Shown here piece after piece: positions 47,334-55,926 of a DNA stretch of 64,000 bases. The translations under genes were made by a program, and so were the position numbers. Origin of the DNA: Neptuniibacter halophilus (GTDB lineage Bacteria > Pseudomonadota > Gammaproteobacteria > Pseudomonadales > Balneatricaceae); the NCBI RefSeq assembly GCF_030295765.1, contig NZ_AP027292.1, forward strand, positions 558,001 to 622,000, given 5' to 3'. Position 1 is the first letter of the stretch, and each line of letters opens with the position of its first letter. The notes beneath the pieces were generated by a model. That model searched no databases and had not been told where the DNA came from. It was given only the letters and a program-made list of their open reading frames with translations.

Positions 47334-48134
47334 TTAGTCTGCCGGATGGGCCTGAACCCAGATTACCGCATCCTGAGACAACTCTTTACCCTTGTGCTCA
47401 GTTTTTGGCCCCACACCCAGTGCCACAAAGCCCCACTGCCCGGCTTTAGGGATACCAAAGGTAAAGGTACCGTTGGCATCGGCTTTGATCGTCATCGTAA
47501 TGAAGACGTCCGAAGGAACCTTCATATTAGCTTCTTTGGCAAACGCATTCTGTGTCAGGTCCGGCTCGTAGTTGATGTATTCCACCTCAAGCTCTGCAAA
47601 CGGCACAGGCTCGCCGGCGCTTTTCACGATGCCGGTAAATGTTCCTCCGGCATAGATCGCATAAGGTTTTGTCAGTGGAACAATCTCGGCATCCAGCCCC
47701 AGCTCCTGATCCCAGTCAGTCGGCAGGCTGCCAACATTCACAATGGTCTTGGTAATCTGCTGAATATAAAGATCTTCCGCAGCTTCGAGATAAGGCGCCA
47801 TCTGGTAAACAAAGACATAATCCCCGAGCCCGCGCAACTTAACGTCTGCTTCGTAGGATTCACCGCGGTTTTCGTTACTGCTCCATTGCGCCGGGTTTAC
47901 CTGACCCAGCAGATCGGTTTTCTGGCCTTTTTTGATCACATAGAACTGCTCCGGCCGGTCCACTGCCATCACATGACCATTGTCGGCAGGATGGGTAAAC
48001 GGCATTTTAAGCGTAATCTGGCCGCCGCGCTCACGCAGCAGATCCGGGGTATAAACCATCTGAAAATGGGCCTGCGCCAGAGACGAATACAAAGCGGCGC
48101 CGGCAAGGGCAGAAACAGCAAATTTTTTAAACAT
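47334..48134 (-). CDS. Periplasmic DUF4198 (NikK/CbiK-like) protein
   Basis: First gene after the riboswitch. A 266-residue secreted protein with a clear signal peptide (about 1-22, ending AQA) so that mature His23 becomes N-terminal, as in metal-binding members of this family. The rest is beta-rich, with PFTHPADNGHVMAVDRP, YAGGTFTGIVKSAG and WGFVALGVGP typical of DUF4198. Related proteins (NikK) accompany nickel/cobalt ECF importers and are thought to capture metal in the periplasm. Direct substrate evidence is absent. Confidence 0.85.
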   Translation of the reverse strand: MFKKFAVSALAGAALYSSLAQAHFQMVYTPDLLRERGGQITLKMPFTHPADNGHVMAVDRPEQFYVIKKGQKTDLLGQVNPAQWSSNENRGESYEADVKLRGLGDYVFVYQMAPYLEAAEDLYIQQITKTIVNVGSLPTDWDQELGLDAEIVPLTKPYAIYAGGTFTGIVKSAGEPVPFAELEVEYINYEPDLTQNAFAKEANMKVPSDVFITMTIKADANGTFTFGIPKAGQWGFVALGVGPKTEHKGKELSQDAVIWVQAHPAD

Positions 48135-48143
48135 GAAAAAGCT

Positions 48144-48168
48144 CCAACAGATAAGGTGTCGGAGTTGG
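48144..48168 (-). promoter_or_regulatory. Possible riboswitch expression platform
   Basis: On the minus strand, CCAAC (48168-48164) can pair with GTTGG (48148-48144) just before the ribosome site GGAG and ATG of the DUF4198 gene. This fits translational control by the upstream cobalamin aptamer. Pairing strength was judged by eye only. Confidence 0.4.
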
Positions 48169-48269
48169 GAGGATTAAGCAGGCGCAACCGGGCGGCCCTA
48201 ACAAACAAGCCACCACCAGACAACAGTGCACCAATACTCGGTGAAGCCCTCCGCAACACCAGTGAAAAA

Positions 48270-48475
48270 CTTACCAGGCTGGTATCCGGACTCATTGGCG
48301 GGGTTAACCCGATCGACTCGCCTTCCCATCTCCGCGCTGAGTGCGCAAGCGACAGTGGCATCAGAGCCGACTTAACCAATTTACCGTTGCGGGGGCAGTG
48401 TCGGGATTGCCGGAGTACTCCAGCGCACCAACTTCCCGGGCCAGTCACGACCTGTACCAGAGGTACGGCCTGATA
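48270..48475 (-). ncRNA. Cobalamin riboswitch
   Basis: The minus strand carries all the conserved blocks of the B12 aptamer in order: GGGAAGTTGGTG, then CCCCCGCAACGGTAA, GATGCCACTG, ATGGGAAGGCGA, and the B12-box equivalent AGTCCGGATACCAGCC. It lies about 135 nt upstream of the first gene of the cobalt transport/cobalamin operon. Adenosylcobalamin binding should lower expression of the whole 25-kb operon. Outer limits are approximate. Confidence 0.95.
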
Positions 48476-48603
48476 AGCGGACAACCATACCGGGCCTGTG
48501 GAGGCAATGCAATTGAGATATCTGCGGTTCTGTATGAATGGAATACATAAAGCGGATGAGCCTCTATAATAAAGCCCGAATTTAACTCACAGACAGGTTC
48601 GAG

Positions 48604-49014
48604 ATGCTTTACGTTTTACCTGAAACCACCGGCGATATCATTGTACTGCAGGCTAACGGTACCCTCACCACCGCCGACTATACAGAGACCTTCCTGCCCC
48701 TGTTTGATCATGTAAAGAACACGCACCCCGAAGTTCGTTTACTGATCACCTTCGCACCCGATTTTGAAGGCTTTGAGGCCGGTGCGTTGTGGGAAGATAT
48801 GAAGTTCGGCACTCAACATGCCAGTGATTTCCATCGGGTTGCTATTGTTGGCGACGCGAAATGGACAGACTGGATGAGTAAAGTGGCTGATCTGCTGATG
48901 AAAGGCGAGATCCGCCACTACAGGATGACCCAGCTACTGGAAGCCCTGCGCTGGATCAACGATGAAGATGAGGATGACGAGGAGAACGAACCCCTCTATC
49001 CCTTTGGCGGCTGA
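48604..49014 (+). CDS. STAS/SpoIIAA-like protein
   Basis: A 136-residue cytoplasmic protein of the SpoIIAA-like (STAS/SEC14 domain) family: VLQANGTLTTADYTETFLPL at the start, LLITFAPDFEGFEAGALWEDM in the middle, RVAIVGDAKWTDWM near residue 85, then a very acidic C terminus (EDEDDEENE). The family binds lipid or acts as a small regulator, and the role here is unknown. It is divergent from the cobalamin operon, sharing about 470 bp that include the riboswitch. Confidence 0.87.
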   Translation: MLYVLPETTGDIIVLQANGTLTTADYTETFLPLFDHVKNTHPEVRLLITFAPDFEGFEAGALWEDMKFGTQHASDFHRVAIVGDAKWTDWMSKVADLLMKGEIRHYRMTQLLEALRWINDEDEDDEENEPLYPFGG

Positions 49015-49041
49015 TCAACCGGCCACCGCAGGCAACAACCG

Positions 49042-49063
49042 GCACTGACCGCCAGGTCAGTGC
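49042..49063. terminator. Hairpin between convergent small genes
   Basis: Perfect 9-bp inverted repeat GCACTGACC (49042-49050) / GGTCAGTGC (49055-49063) with a 4-nt loop, overlapping the stop codon of the minus-strand gene. No T run, so terminator function is tentative. Confidence 0.5.
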
Positions 49064-49281
49064 ACCGTCAGAATCCCGCTCTGCACCATCTGTGCATAGA
49101 GCGCATCACGCTGATCCTGCGGAATATCCACAAAGTCCAGATTACCGTAGAGAAACACCTCATCGAGATCGATCTCAATCACCTGGGCATCGGAATCCAC
49201 CGTCTCCTCCGGAAGGAGAGACTCGTCATCGGCGAACTGGACTACTCGGTACACTTTTGCTTTTTCGTCGTTATCGCTCAC
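49057..49281 (-). CDS. Small acidic hypothetical protein
   Basis: A 74-residue, strongly acidic protein with no family recognised. A GGGAGG ribosome site 8 nt before the GTG start at 49281 supports translation. No membrane segment. It ends convergently with the STAS-like gene and follows the terminator region of the symporter gene. Confidence 0.6.
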   Translation of the reverse strand: MSDNDEKAKVYRVVQFADDESLLPEETVDSDAQVIEIDLDEVFLYGNLDFVDIPQDQRDALYAQMVQSGILTVH

Positions 49282-49354
49282 GGCACATACCTCCCGTTCG
49301 GTTATTCTGAAACCCTATACCAGAAACGCAGTAAAGCCAAACCCCAAAGAGCAG

Positions 49355-49378
49355 AAAGCCGGGCGCAGGCCCGGCTTT
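49355..49378 (-). terminator. Terminator after the AgcS symporter gene
   Basis: Perfect 9-bp inverted repeat AAAGCCGGG / CCCGGCTTT with a 6-nt loop, about 60 bp beyond the symporter stop codon on the minus strand. The T run is short. Confidence 0.6.
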
Positions 49379-49435
49379 CATTTCGACTTTTTACTGTGCA
49401 GAGCGCCGGGTAAGCGCTCTCACAACGCTCCCGGG

Positions 49436-50806
49436 TTATTTACCCTGCAGAGACGGTGCCTGAGCATCGAAGTACTCGCGTGTCAGACGGAACACAACCG
49501 GGCTCAGCAGCGCCAGCGCGATCAGGTTAGGAATCGCCATCATTGCGTTCAGGGTATCAGCCAGCAGCCATACAAAGTCCAGACTGATGGTCGTACCTAC
49601 AAACACAGAGATAATCCACAGAACACGGAACGGCATAATAACCTTCACACCGAACAGGTACTCTGCACAACGCTCGCCGTAGAGGCTCCAGCCCAGAATG
49701 GTGGTGAATGCGAAGATCGCCAGCGCAATCGCTACGATGTAGTTACCTACACCCGGCAACGCGGCTGCGAATGCAGCAGACGTCAGCGCTGCACCGGACT
49801 CACCGGAAGTCCAGACACCGGAGGTGATGATCACCAGACCTGTGATAGAGCAGATGATGATGGTATCCAGGAAGGTACCCAGCATCGCAATCAGGCCCTG
49901 ACGTACAGGATCTTTCGTCTGAGAAGCGGCGTGCGCAATAGGCGCAGAACCCAGACCGGCTTCGTTAGAGAAGACACCACGTGCCACACCGAAGCGGATC
50001 GCCGCCCAGACTGCAGCACCAGCAAAACCACCTTCTGCAGCAGATTCAGTGAACGCGTAAGTGAAGATCAGATCCAGAGCATGCGGAATGGCTTCAGCAT
50101 TAATTGCCAGTACCACCAGACCCGCGATCAGGTAGCTGATCGCCATCAGTGGAACCAGAGAACCGGCTACCGCACCGATACGCTTGATACCGCCCAGCAG
50201 AACTGCAGCGGTCAGAACCATCAGGATTACACCCGTAACCCAGGTCGGCATTGAGAAGTTAGCTTCCAATACCGCAGCCACTGAGTTGGACTGTACCGTG
50301 TTACCGATACCGAAACCGGCAATAGTACCGAAGATCGCGAACGCTGTACCCATCCAGGCCCACTTGGAACCCAGACCGTTTTTGATGTAGTACATCGGGC
50401 CACCTACGTGGTTACCGTCTTCATCAACTTCACGATACTTAACCGCCAGAACGGCTTCAGAATATTTTGTGGCCATACCCACCAGGGCCGTACACCACAT
50501 CCAGAACAGTGCACCCGGGCCACCCAGGAATACAGCCGTAGCCACACCTGCGATGTTACCTGTACCCACGGTTGCAGACATTGCAGTCATCAATGCCTGG
50601 AACGGTGAGATCTCACCGGATTCTTTGTCTGATTCAGAGGTCTGGCGACCATTCCACAACAGTTTGAAGCCGGTACCCAGCTTCAGGATAGGCATCAGTC
50701 TCAGACCCAGTTGCAGGAACAGGCCCACACCCAGAATCAGCACCAACATCATTGGACCCCAGACGATCCCGTTGATCTGACCGATCAGATTGCTTAACGC
50801 TTCCAT
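49436..50806 (-). CDS. Amino acid:sodium symporter, AgcS/AlsT family
   Basis: Imports alanine or glycine with sodium. The 456-residue protein has about ten helices and the family segments MTAMSATVGTGNIAGVATAV (about 72-91), GGPGALFWMWCTALVGMATKYSE, GGPMYYIKNGLG and NEAGLGSAPIAHAAS. It lies about 1.4 kb from the D-/L-alanine catabolic genes, so alanine uptake is likely. The upstream region carries two near-palindromic CCTGATCAAGGC repeats. Confidence 0.93.
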   Translation of the reverse strand: MEALSNLIGQINGIVWGPMMLVLILGVGLFLQLGLRLMPILKLGTGFKLLWNGRQTSESDKESGEISPFQALMTAMSATVGTGNIAGVATAVFLGGPGALFWMWCTALVGMATKYSEAVLAVKYREVDEDGNHVGGPMYYIKNGLGSKWAWMGTAFAIFGTIAGFGIGNTVQSNSVAAVLEANFSMPTWVTGVILMVLTAAVLLGGIKRIGAVAGSLVPLMAISYLIAGLVVLAINAEAIPHALDLIFTYAFTESAAEGGFAGAAVWAAIRFGVARGVFSNEAGLGSAPIAHAASQTKDPVRQGLIAMLGTFLDTIIICSITGLVIITSGVWTSGESGAALTSAAFAAALPGVGNYIVAIALAIFAFTTILGWSLYGERCAEYLFGVKVIMPFRVLWIISVFVGTTISLDFVWLLADTLNAMMAIPNLIALALLSPVVFRLTREYFDAQAPSLQGK

Positions 50807-51189
50807 TTTTTCCTCGATATATTTTTGTAATGTGAGGTTGCTCTACTTCTACTCATGGGGAGTAGATGTTTTTCTTCTTAGCGACACCAACCCGGCAAGG
50901 GGTCGACGGATCATTCGATTTGCGAAGGTGGTAACCGATTAACCTGCCAGCCTGCCTGATCAAGGCAAACCCCGGCGATCACAGCACTGCGACCTGATCA
51001 AGGCCAGCAATTTCCGTAAAGGATCAGCACCTGTTTACCACAAATAGAATTGCGCAATAGCCTATGGGAATTCAGCCAGCGAATGGCTTCAAATTAAACT
51101 AACTTATAGAAGAAAAACCTGTATCCAACCAACAAATCAGCAGAAAATACCAAGCCGGTCAAAAACCAGACAACCCAGGGTTTTCAGCT
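50807..51189. promoter_or_regulatory. Intergenic region with two CCTGATCAAGGC repeats
   Basis: A 383-bp gap between divergent genes. CCTGATCAAGGC occurs at 50955-50966 and 50993-51004, 38 bp apart, each nearly palindromic (GCCT-GATC-AGGC core). They may be operator sites for the symporter gene or the small gene on the other side. I found no riboswitch signature. Confidence 0.45.
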
Positions 51190-51537
51190 ATGACATTGCC
51201 TTTCTCGCGCGAAAAACACTACGCCTTTCAGTCGGACAGCATCAGTTTACGTCCGGTGGCAGAGCTGTTTCTGCTACCCGACGGCGTGGTGTTTGCCGAT
51301 ATCGGCTGGTGCCAGCCAAAAGGTTGTTCGTTCAGCCCGTTCGTTCGCGTGCAGCAGCAAGACCTGAATAAACTGGTAGAGGTCGCCCCCTCATCAGAAG
51401 CAGGCAGGGCGTTACAGGCCTGGCAGCAAAGTAAAGAGGAACTGGGTGAGATGGCCTCAAGCGCGACATGCCTGACAGCGGTGCAGAAACTCTACCCTGC
51501 TGCCAGACACTGCGATCATGAGCGGATCACCGGCTAG
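51190..51537 (+). CDS. Hypothetical protein
   Basis: A 115-residue soluble protein, family not recognised, with two cysteine/tryptophan-containing segments (DIGWCQPKGCSFSPF near residue 40) and no signal peptide. The ribosome site is weak. It ends 4 bp inside the convergent Lrp-type gene. Coding is supported mainly by frame length and composition. Confidence 0.6.
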   Translation: MTLPFSREKHYAFQSDSISLRPVAELFLLPDGVVFADIGWCQPKGCSFSPFVRVQQQDLNKLVEVAPSSEAGRALQAWQQSKEELGEMASSATCLTAVQKLYPAARHCDHERITG

Positions 51538-52031
51538 CGGTTACCGGGCGTGAACTGGATAGGAAGTTCGAGGGTTTCCCGTACTTCTTCCATCACGATG
51601 TAACTTTTGGAGTTTTTCACTCCGGGCAGGGTCAGCAGCATATCACCAAGCAGGGCCCGGTACTGCGACATATCGTTGATACGGGCCTTAAGCAGGTAAT
51701 CCGCATCACCGGAAACCAGATGACACTCCAGAATATACGGCAGCTCTTCCACCGCCTTATTAAAGCTCTGAAACGCATCCGGGGTCTGGTATGAGAGAGA
51801 GATCTCGACAAATACCAGCATACTGTATTCCAGCAACTGAGGGTTCAGTCGCGCATAGTACCCCTCGATATAGCCCTCTTTTTCCAGCCGTTTGACTCGC
51901 TCAATACAGGGGGTTGAGCTGAGCCCCACCTTCTCTGCCAGATCAACATAGCTGATCCGGCCATCTTTCTGCAGGGTTCTGAGGATGCTGACATCGAGCC
52001 GATCCAGGGTGCGCTTTTTACTGTTTGCCAT
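51534..52031 (-). CDS. dadR: Lrp/AsnC family regulator, DadR-like
   Basis: A 165-residue regulator with an N-terminal AsnC helix-turn-helix (about 10-65; LDRLDVSILRTLQKDGRISY, GLSSTPCIERVKRLE) and a C-terminal RAM ligand-binding domain (about 70-150; GDADYLLKARINDMSQY). Its position divergent from dadA is that of DadR, the alanine-responsive activator of the dad operon in Pseudomonas-like bacteria. The shared 144-bp region holds a near-palindromic site at 52053-52064. Confidence 0.88.
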   Translation of the reverse strand: MANSKKRTLDRLDVSILRTLQKDGRISYVDLAEKVGLSSTPCIERVKRLEKEGYIEGYYARLNPQLLEYSMLVFVEISLSYQTPDAFQSFNKAVEELPYILECHLVSGDADYLLKARINDMSQYRALLGDMLLTLPGVKNSKSYIVMEEVRETLELPIQFTPGNR

Positions 52032-52052
52032 GCACTATAATCCACTAGAAAA

Positions 52053-52064
52053 GCAAATATTCGC
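52053..52064. promoter_or_regulatory. Candidate Lrp/DadR site in the dadR-dadA promoter region
   Basis: GCAAATATTCGC, matching its reverse complement at 10 of 12 positions, lies in AT-rich DNA just upstream of dadR and about 110 bp before dadA. Lrp-family sites have this AT-centred, dyad form. No footprint evidence. Confidence 0.4.
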
Positions 52065-52175
52065 AGTAATTTATCCTTTAAATACCAAAAATTCAAAGCC
52101 TTCCAATGCTTAAAACCAAATAAACTAGCGTTTTCTCATTCAACAAAAATAACTTCTATTCAATGAGGTTGCGTT

Positions 52176-53432
52176 ATGCAGGTACTGGTTCTGGGTGCAG
52201 GTGTGGTTGGCGTTACGAGCGCTTGGTATTTGGCCAAGGCCGGCCATGAGGTAACTATAATCGATCGACAGGTAGATGTCGCGTTAGAAACGAGTTACGG
52301 CAATGCGGGTCAGATCTCTCCGGGTTACTCGGCACCATGGGCGGGTCCGGGGATTCCACTGAAAGCCGTCAAATGGCTGATGCAGGATCTGGCTCCGTTT
52401 ATGATCAGCGGTAAAGAGGTCGATGCTCAGACGCTGGGCTGGATGACCAAGATGCTCAGCAACTGTACCGAAAACGCCTACCATACCAATAAAGGCCGTA
52501 TGGTGCGCCTGGCCGAGTACAGCCGCGACTGTTTTATCGACCTGCGTAAAGAACTGGATATCCATTACGATGAGCGCAGCAAAGGTACGCTGCAGCTTTT
52601 CCGGACAGATAAACAGGTTAAAGACTCGAAGAAAGATATCTCCGTACTCGAAGAAACCGGTGTTAACTTCCAGGTGCTGGACGTTGACGGTTGTGTTGAA
52701 TACGAACCGGCACTGGCCCATGTCCGTGAAAAGATCGTCGGCGGCCTGCGCCTGCCGGGCGATGAAACCGGCGACTGCTTCAAATTCACCAACGCTCTGG
52801 CGGATGAATGCCGCAAGCTGGGTGTGAAGTTTGTTATGAAAACTGAAGTGCTCGGCATCAACGCTCAGGGCGATGAGATCACCAGCATCACCACATCACG
52901 TGGTGAGATGACCGCTGATTCTTACGTGGTGGCACTGGGCAGCTACTCGACTCCGGTCCTGTCGAAAATTGGCCTGAAGGTTCCGGTATACCCTATCAAG
53001 GGTTACTCCCTCACGCTGCCGATTCTGGATGAGAGCCGTGCACCCACCTCCACCGTCATGGATGAAACCTACAAGGTGGCGGTTACCCGTTTTGACGATC
53101 GCATCCGGGTCGGCGGTACTGCCGAGATCGCCTCCTACAACAAGGAGCTGGAAGCCAAACGTAAAGCCAACGTTGCCTTTGTTGTGGGCGACCTGTTCCC
53201 GGGTGGCGGTGATATCGAACACGCTGAGTTCTGGACCGGCCTGCGGCCGATGACGCCGGACGGTACCCCGATTCTCGGTGAAACCAAATACTCCAACCTG
53301 TTCCTGAACACAGGCCACGGCACACTGGGCTGGACAATGTCTCTGGGCTCAGCGAAATATCTGGCCGACGTCATCAGCCAGAAAACGCCGGATATCGACA
53401 GCGAAGGCCTGTCCGTAGCCCGCTACGCATAA
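52176..53432 (+). CDS. dadA: D-amino acid dehydrogenase
   Basis: FAD enzyme that oxidises D-alanine and other D-amino acids to the 2-oxo acid via an imine, passing electrons to the respiratory chain. The 418-residue protein has the N-terminal nucleotide motif VLGAGVVGVTSAWYLAKAG, the GNAGQISPGYSAPWAGPG block, and the C-terminal GLRPMTPDGTPILG and LNTGHGTLGWTMS FAD-binding segments. It is the first gene of the dadA-ridA-dadX-ridA operon. Confidence 0.96.
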   Translation: MQVLVLGAGVVGVTSAWYLAKAGHEVTIIDRQVDVALETSYGNAGQISPGYSAPWAGPGIPLKAVKWLMQDLAPFMISGKEVDAQTLGWMTKMLSNCTENAYHTNKGRMVRLAEYSRDCFIDLRKELDIHYDERSKGTLQLFRTDKQVKDSKKDISVLEETGVNFQVLDVDGCVEYEPALAHVREKIVGGLRLPGDETGDCFKFTNALADECRKLGVKFVMKTEVLGINAQGDEITSITTSRGEMTADSYVVALGSYSTPVLSKIGLKVPVYPIKGYSLTLPILDESRAPTSTVMDETYKVAVTRFDDRIRVGGTAEIASYNKELEAKRKANVAFVVGDLFPGGGDIEHAEFWTGLRPMTPDGTPILGETKYSNLFLNTGHGTLGWTMSLGSAKYLADVISQKTPDIDSEGLSVARYA

Positions 53433-53507
53433 ACACTTTCTAACCCAACACAGGCTTCAGTCACTGCGGTGACTGGAGCTGATCTATTGATGATTAAGGA
53501 AATAACC

Positions 53508-53891
53508 ATGAGCAACAAAACAATTATCTCCACAGACAAAGCGCCTGCAGCCATCGGTACCTACTCTCAGGCCGTTAAAGTCGACAACACAGTTTACCTG
53601 TCCGGCCAGATCCCACTGAACCCGGAAACCATGGAGATGGTGACTGAATCTTTCGAAGCTCAGGCAGTTCAGGTATTCGAAAACCTGAAAGCCGTTGCCG
53701 AAGCGGCAGGCGGCAGCGTAAACGATTTTGTTAAAATTACAGTACTGCTGTCTGACCTTGAGTTCTTCGCTCAGGTTAACGAACTGATGGAAAAATACTT
53801 CGAAGCACCTTACCCTGCCCGCGCAGCTTACGCAGTTAAAGCGCTGCCAAAAGGTGCAGATATCGAAATCGAAGCGGTTATGGTTGTATAA
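53508..53891 (+). CDS. ridA: RidA-type imine/enamine deaminase
   Basis: Hydrolyses reactive imines such as those released by DadA. The 127-residue protein begins MSNKTIIST at 53508 (AGGA ribosome site); the longer frame from 53469 adds a non-family leader. It has [11 protein letters not shown], the active-site arginine in PARAAYAV, and glutamate in IEIEAV, so it belongs to the active RidA subgroup. It lies 75 bp downstream of dadA. Confidence 0.93.
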   Translation: MSNKTIISTDKAPAAIGTYSQAVKVDNTVYLSGQIPLNPETMEMVTESFEAQAVQVFENLKAVAEAAGGSVNDFVKITVLLSDLEFFAQVNELMEKYFEAPYPARAAYAVKALPKGADIEIEAVMVV

Positions 53892-53915
53892 CAGGACCGT
53901 ATATTAGGAGTAGCT

Positions 53916-54992
53916 ATGGCACGAGCAGCCACCGCCACCATTAATTTGTCGGCCATTCGCCACAATTATGAGCTGGCCAAATCCATGGCACCGGAGCAAC
54001 GCGCTCTGGCGATCATCAAAGCGGATGCCTACGGCCACGGTGCTGTACGTGTCGCTGAAGCACTCAGCGATATCGCTGACGGTTTCGGTGTTGCCTGTAT
54101 CGAAGAAGCGGTCGAACTTCGCGAAGCGGGTGTTACCCTGCCGATTCTGCTGCTGGAAGGTTTTTTCAGCGCAGATGAACTGGAATACATTAGCGAAAAT
54201 CAGCTCTGGTGCACCGTTCACAGTTGGGAACAGATCGAAGCCCTGCAGACAGCCAGCCTGAAACAGCCGATCAAAATCTGGCTGAAAATGGACAGCGGCA
54301 TGCACCGGGTTGGTATTCAGCCTGCTGATTACAAAGACGCCTATTCCCGTCTGTCAGAGATGGATCAGGTCAGTGATATCGTCATGATGAGCCACTTCTC
54401 TTCGGCAGATGAGCCGGAGAAACCCGTGACTGACACCCAGATCGCCACCTTTAATCAGGCGACTGAAGGTCTGGATTCACCCGTCAGTCTGGCCAACTCT
54501 GCAGGCACCATGGAACACAACGGCGCACGTCGCGAATTCCAGCGTCCGGGCATCATGCTCTATGGCGCAACCCCGTTTATGACCTCACATCCGGTAGCCG
54601 ACAAACTGCAGCCCGCGATGACCCTGAGCTCTGAAGTGATCGCTGTGCGTGAACTGGAAGCGGGTGAACCGGTAGGTTACGGCTGCACCTTCGTGTGCGA
54701 CAAGCCAAGCCGGGTCGGTACGGTCGCGATGGGTTACGCCGATGGTTACCCGCGTCATGCCAAAACCGGAACACCGGTACTGGTGAATGGGCAGATGAGC
54801 CGGATTATCGGCCGTGTATCCATGGATATGCTGGCAGTCGACCTGACCGATATCGATGATGCCAAAGTAGGCAGCCCGGTTGAGTTCTGGGGCGAAAACC
54901 TGCTCGCATCCGACGTTGCGGTGCACTGTGACACCATTCCTTACACCCTGTTTACCGGCATCACCCGCCGGGTACACAAGAAATATATCTGA
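53916..54992 (+). CDS. dadX: Alanine racemase, catabolic type
   Basis: PLP enzyme interconverting L- and D-alanine; here it feeds D-alanine to DadA. The 358-residue protein has the cofactor lysine in [11 protein letters not shown] (K35) and the catalytic tyrosine in GYADGYPR (about residue 275). It opens with [14 protein letters not shown]. The AGGAG site 7 nt before the ATG fits. The operon context favours the dadX (catabolic) rather than alr (housekeeping) role. Confidence 0.95.
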   Translation: MARAATATINLSAIRHNYELAKSMAPEQRALAIIKADAYGHGAVRVAEALSDIADGFGVACIEEAVELREAGVTLPILLLEGFFSADELEYISENQLWCTVHSWEQIEALQTASLKQPIKIWLKMDSGMHRVGIQPADYKDAYSRLSEMDQVSDIVMMSHFSSADEPEKPVTDTQIATFNQATEGLDSPVSLANSAGTMEHNGARREFQRPGIMLYGATPFMTSHPVADKLQPAMTLSSEVIAVRELEAGEPVGYGCTFVCDKPSRVGTVAMGYADGYPRHAKTGTPVLVNGQMSRIIGRVSMDMLAVDLTDIDDAKVGSPVEFWGENLLASDVAVHCDTIPYTLFTGITRRVHKKYI

Positions 54993-55000
54993 GGTTCAGA

Positions 55001-55348
55001 ATGAGTATTGAACGTATCGAATCCACTGAACGCATGAGCCGTATCGTTAAGCACAACGGTACCGTTTACCTCTGCGGTCAGACCGCAGGCGAAGCCCAGT
55101 GGGATATCGCCGAGCAGACCCAGCGCTGCCTCGACAAAATTGATGATCTGCTGGCCAAAGCCGGTAGCAGCCGCAACCAGATGCTGTCTGTCACCATCTA
55201 CATCCGCGATATGAAAGACTTCGCAGCCATGAACGCCGTATGGGATGCCTGGGTATCTGAGTGCGAAAAGCCGGCCCGCGCCTGCGTTGAAGCACGCATG
55301 GCCCGCCCGGAAATTCTGGTCGAGCTTTCGGTCACTGCGGCTTACTGA
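55001..55348 (+). CDS. Second RidA-family protein
   Basis: A 115-residue RidA-fold protein of the YoaB/YjgH-like subgroup, distinct from the ridA gene in the same operon: [41 protein letters not shown] middle, and [18 protein letters not shown] with the conserved arginine. It starts 8 bp after dadX, so it is surely co-transcribed. It may handle a different imine. A strong terminator follows. Confidence 0.9.
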   Translation: MSIERIESTERMSRIVKHNGTVYLCGQTAGEAQWDIAEQTQRCLDKIDDLLAKAGSSRNQMLSVTIYIRDMKDFAAMNAVWDAWVSECEKPARACVEARMARPEILVELSVTAAY

Positions 55349-55377
55349 GCAACAGTACATCTCAGCAAGATGATCCA

Positions 55378-55400
55378 AGCAGCCTCCGGGCTGCTTTTTT
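55378..55400 (+). terminator. Terminator of the dad operon
   Basis: Hairpin AAGCAGCC / GGCTGCTT with a 4-nt loop followed by six T, 30 bp after the second RidA stop codon. Confidence 0.92.
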
Positions 55401-55425
55401 GTTGGTTTAACCGTAAAGCCAACTG

Positions 55426-55920
55426 TCAGCTTTCCTGGGGCCATTCCTCTTCCGGCGGATTAGTCTCCCGATCCATTCCCCTGACCACTTTAGCTAACAG
55501 AGCGAGTAACTGTTCATAGTCCTCTTCACCCAGAATATTGATAATTCTTTCCTGCGAACCTTTGGCTGCCAGAAGCGCCTCAGCAAAAGCGGAGCGCCCT
55601 TCGGCAGTTAACCTGACTAACCTTTGTCGGGTATCACTCGGCATCGTTTTACGCTCGATATACCCCTTGGCAATCAGCTTCTTGATCACCAGTCCTGTGG
55701 TGGATTTATCAAGATCCAGCAGACGGCCGATATTAGATTGAGGCATATGGTCAACAAAGCTCAGAATAAAGAGAACATCATACTGTTGCGCTGTCAGACC
55801 GGTCTTTTCACAGGCTTTTTCAAAAAAATTACGGGTCTCGTAGAACCCTCGCCGCATCATGAAACCCGGACGTTTCAGCAACGCCTGGACGATCTCAACC
55901 TCTTGTAACTCATAGCGCAT
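55426..55920 (-). CDS. MarR family transcriptional regulator
   Basis: A 164-residue winged-helix regulator. The DNA-binding part (about 40-110) contains LTAQQYDVLFILSFVD, NIGRLLDLDKSTTGLVIKKL as recognition helix region, and the wing SDTRQRLVRLT; long helices at both ends form the dimer. The ATG at 55920 is preferred over TTG at 55926. It faces the porin-sulfatase-cytochrome operon across 425 bp containing a strong palindrome at 56184-56207, and is probably its repressor. MarR proteins often sense phenolic compounds, but the ligand here is not known. Confidence 0.9.
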   Translation of the reverse strand: MRYELQEVEIVQALLKRPGFMMRRGFYETRNFFEKACEKTGLTAQQYDVLFILSFVDHMPQSNIGRLLDLDKSTTGLVIKKLIAKGYIERKTMPSDTRQRLVRLTAEGRSAFAEALLAAKGSQERIINILGEEDYEQLLALLAKVVRGMDRETNPPEEEWPQES

Positions 55921-55926
55921 ATGCAA

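Noticed and set aside
50807..51189. Glycine or other amino-acid riboswitch before the AgcS symporter
   Set aside because: Such switches are common before AgcS genes, but none of the conserved glycine-aptamer blocks is readable on either strand.
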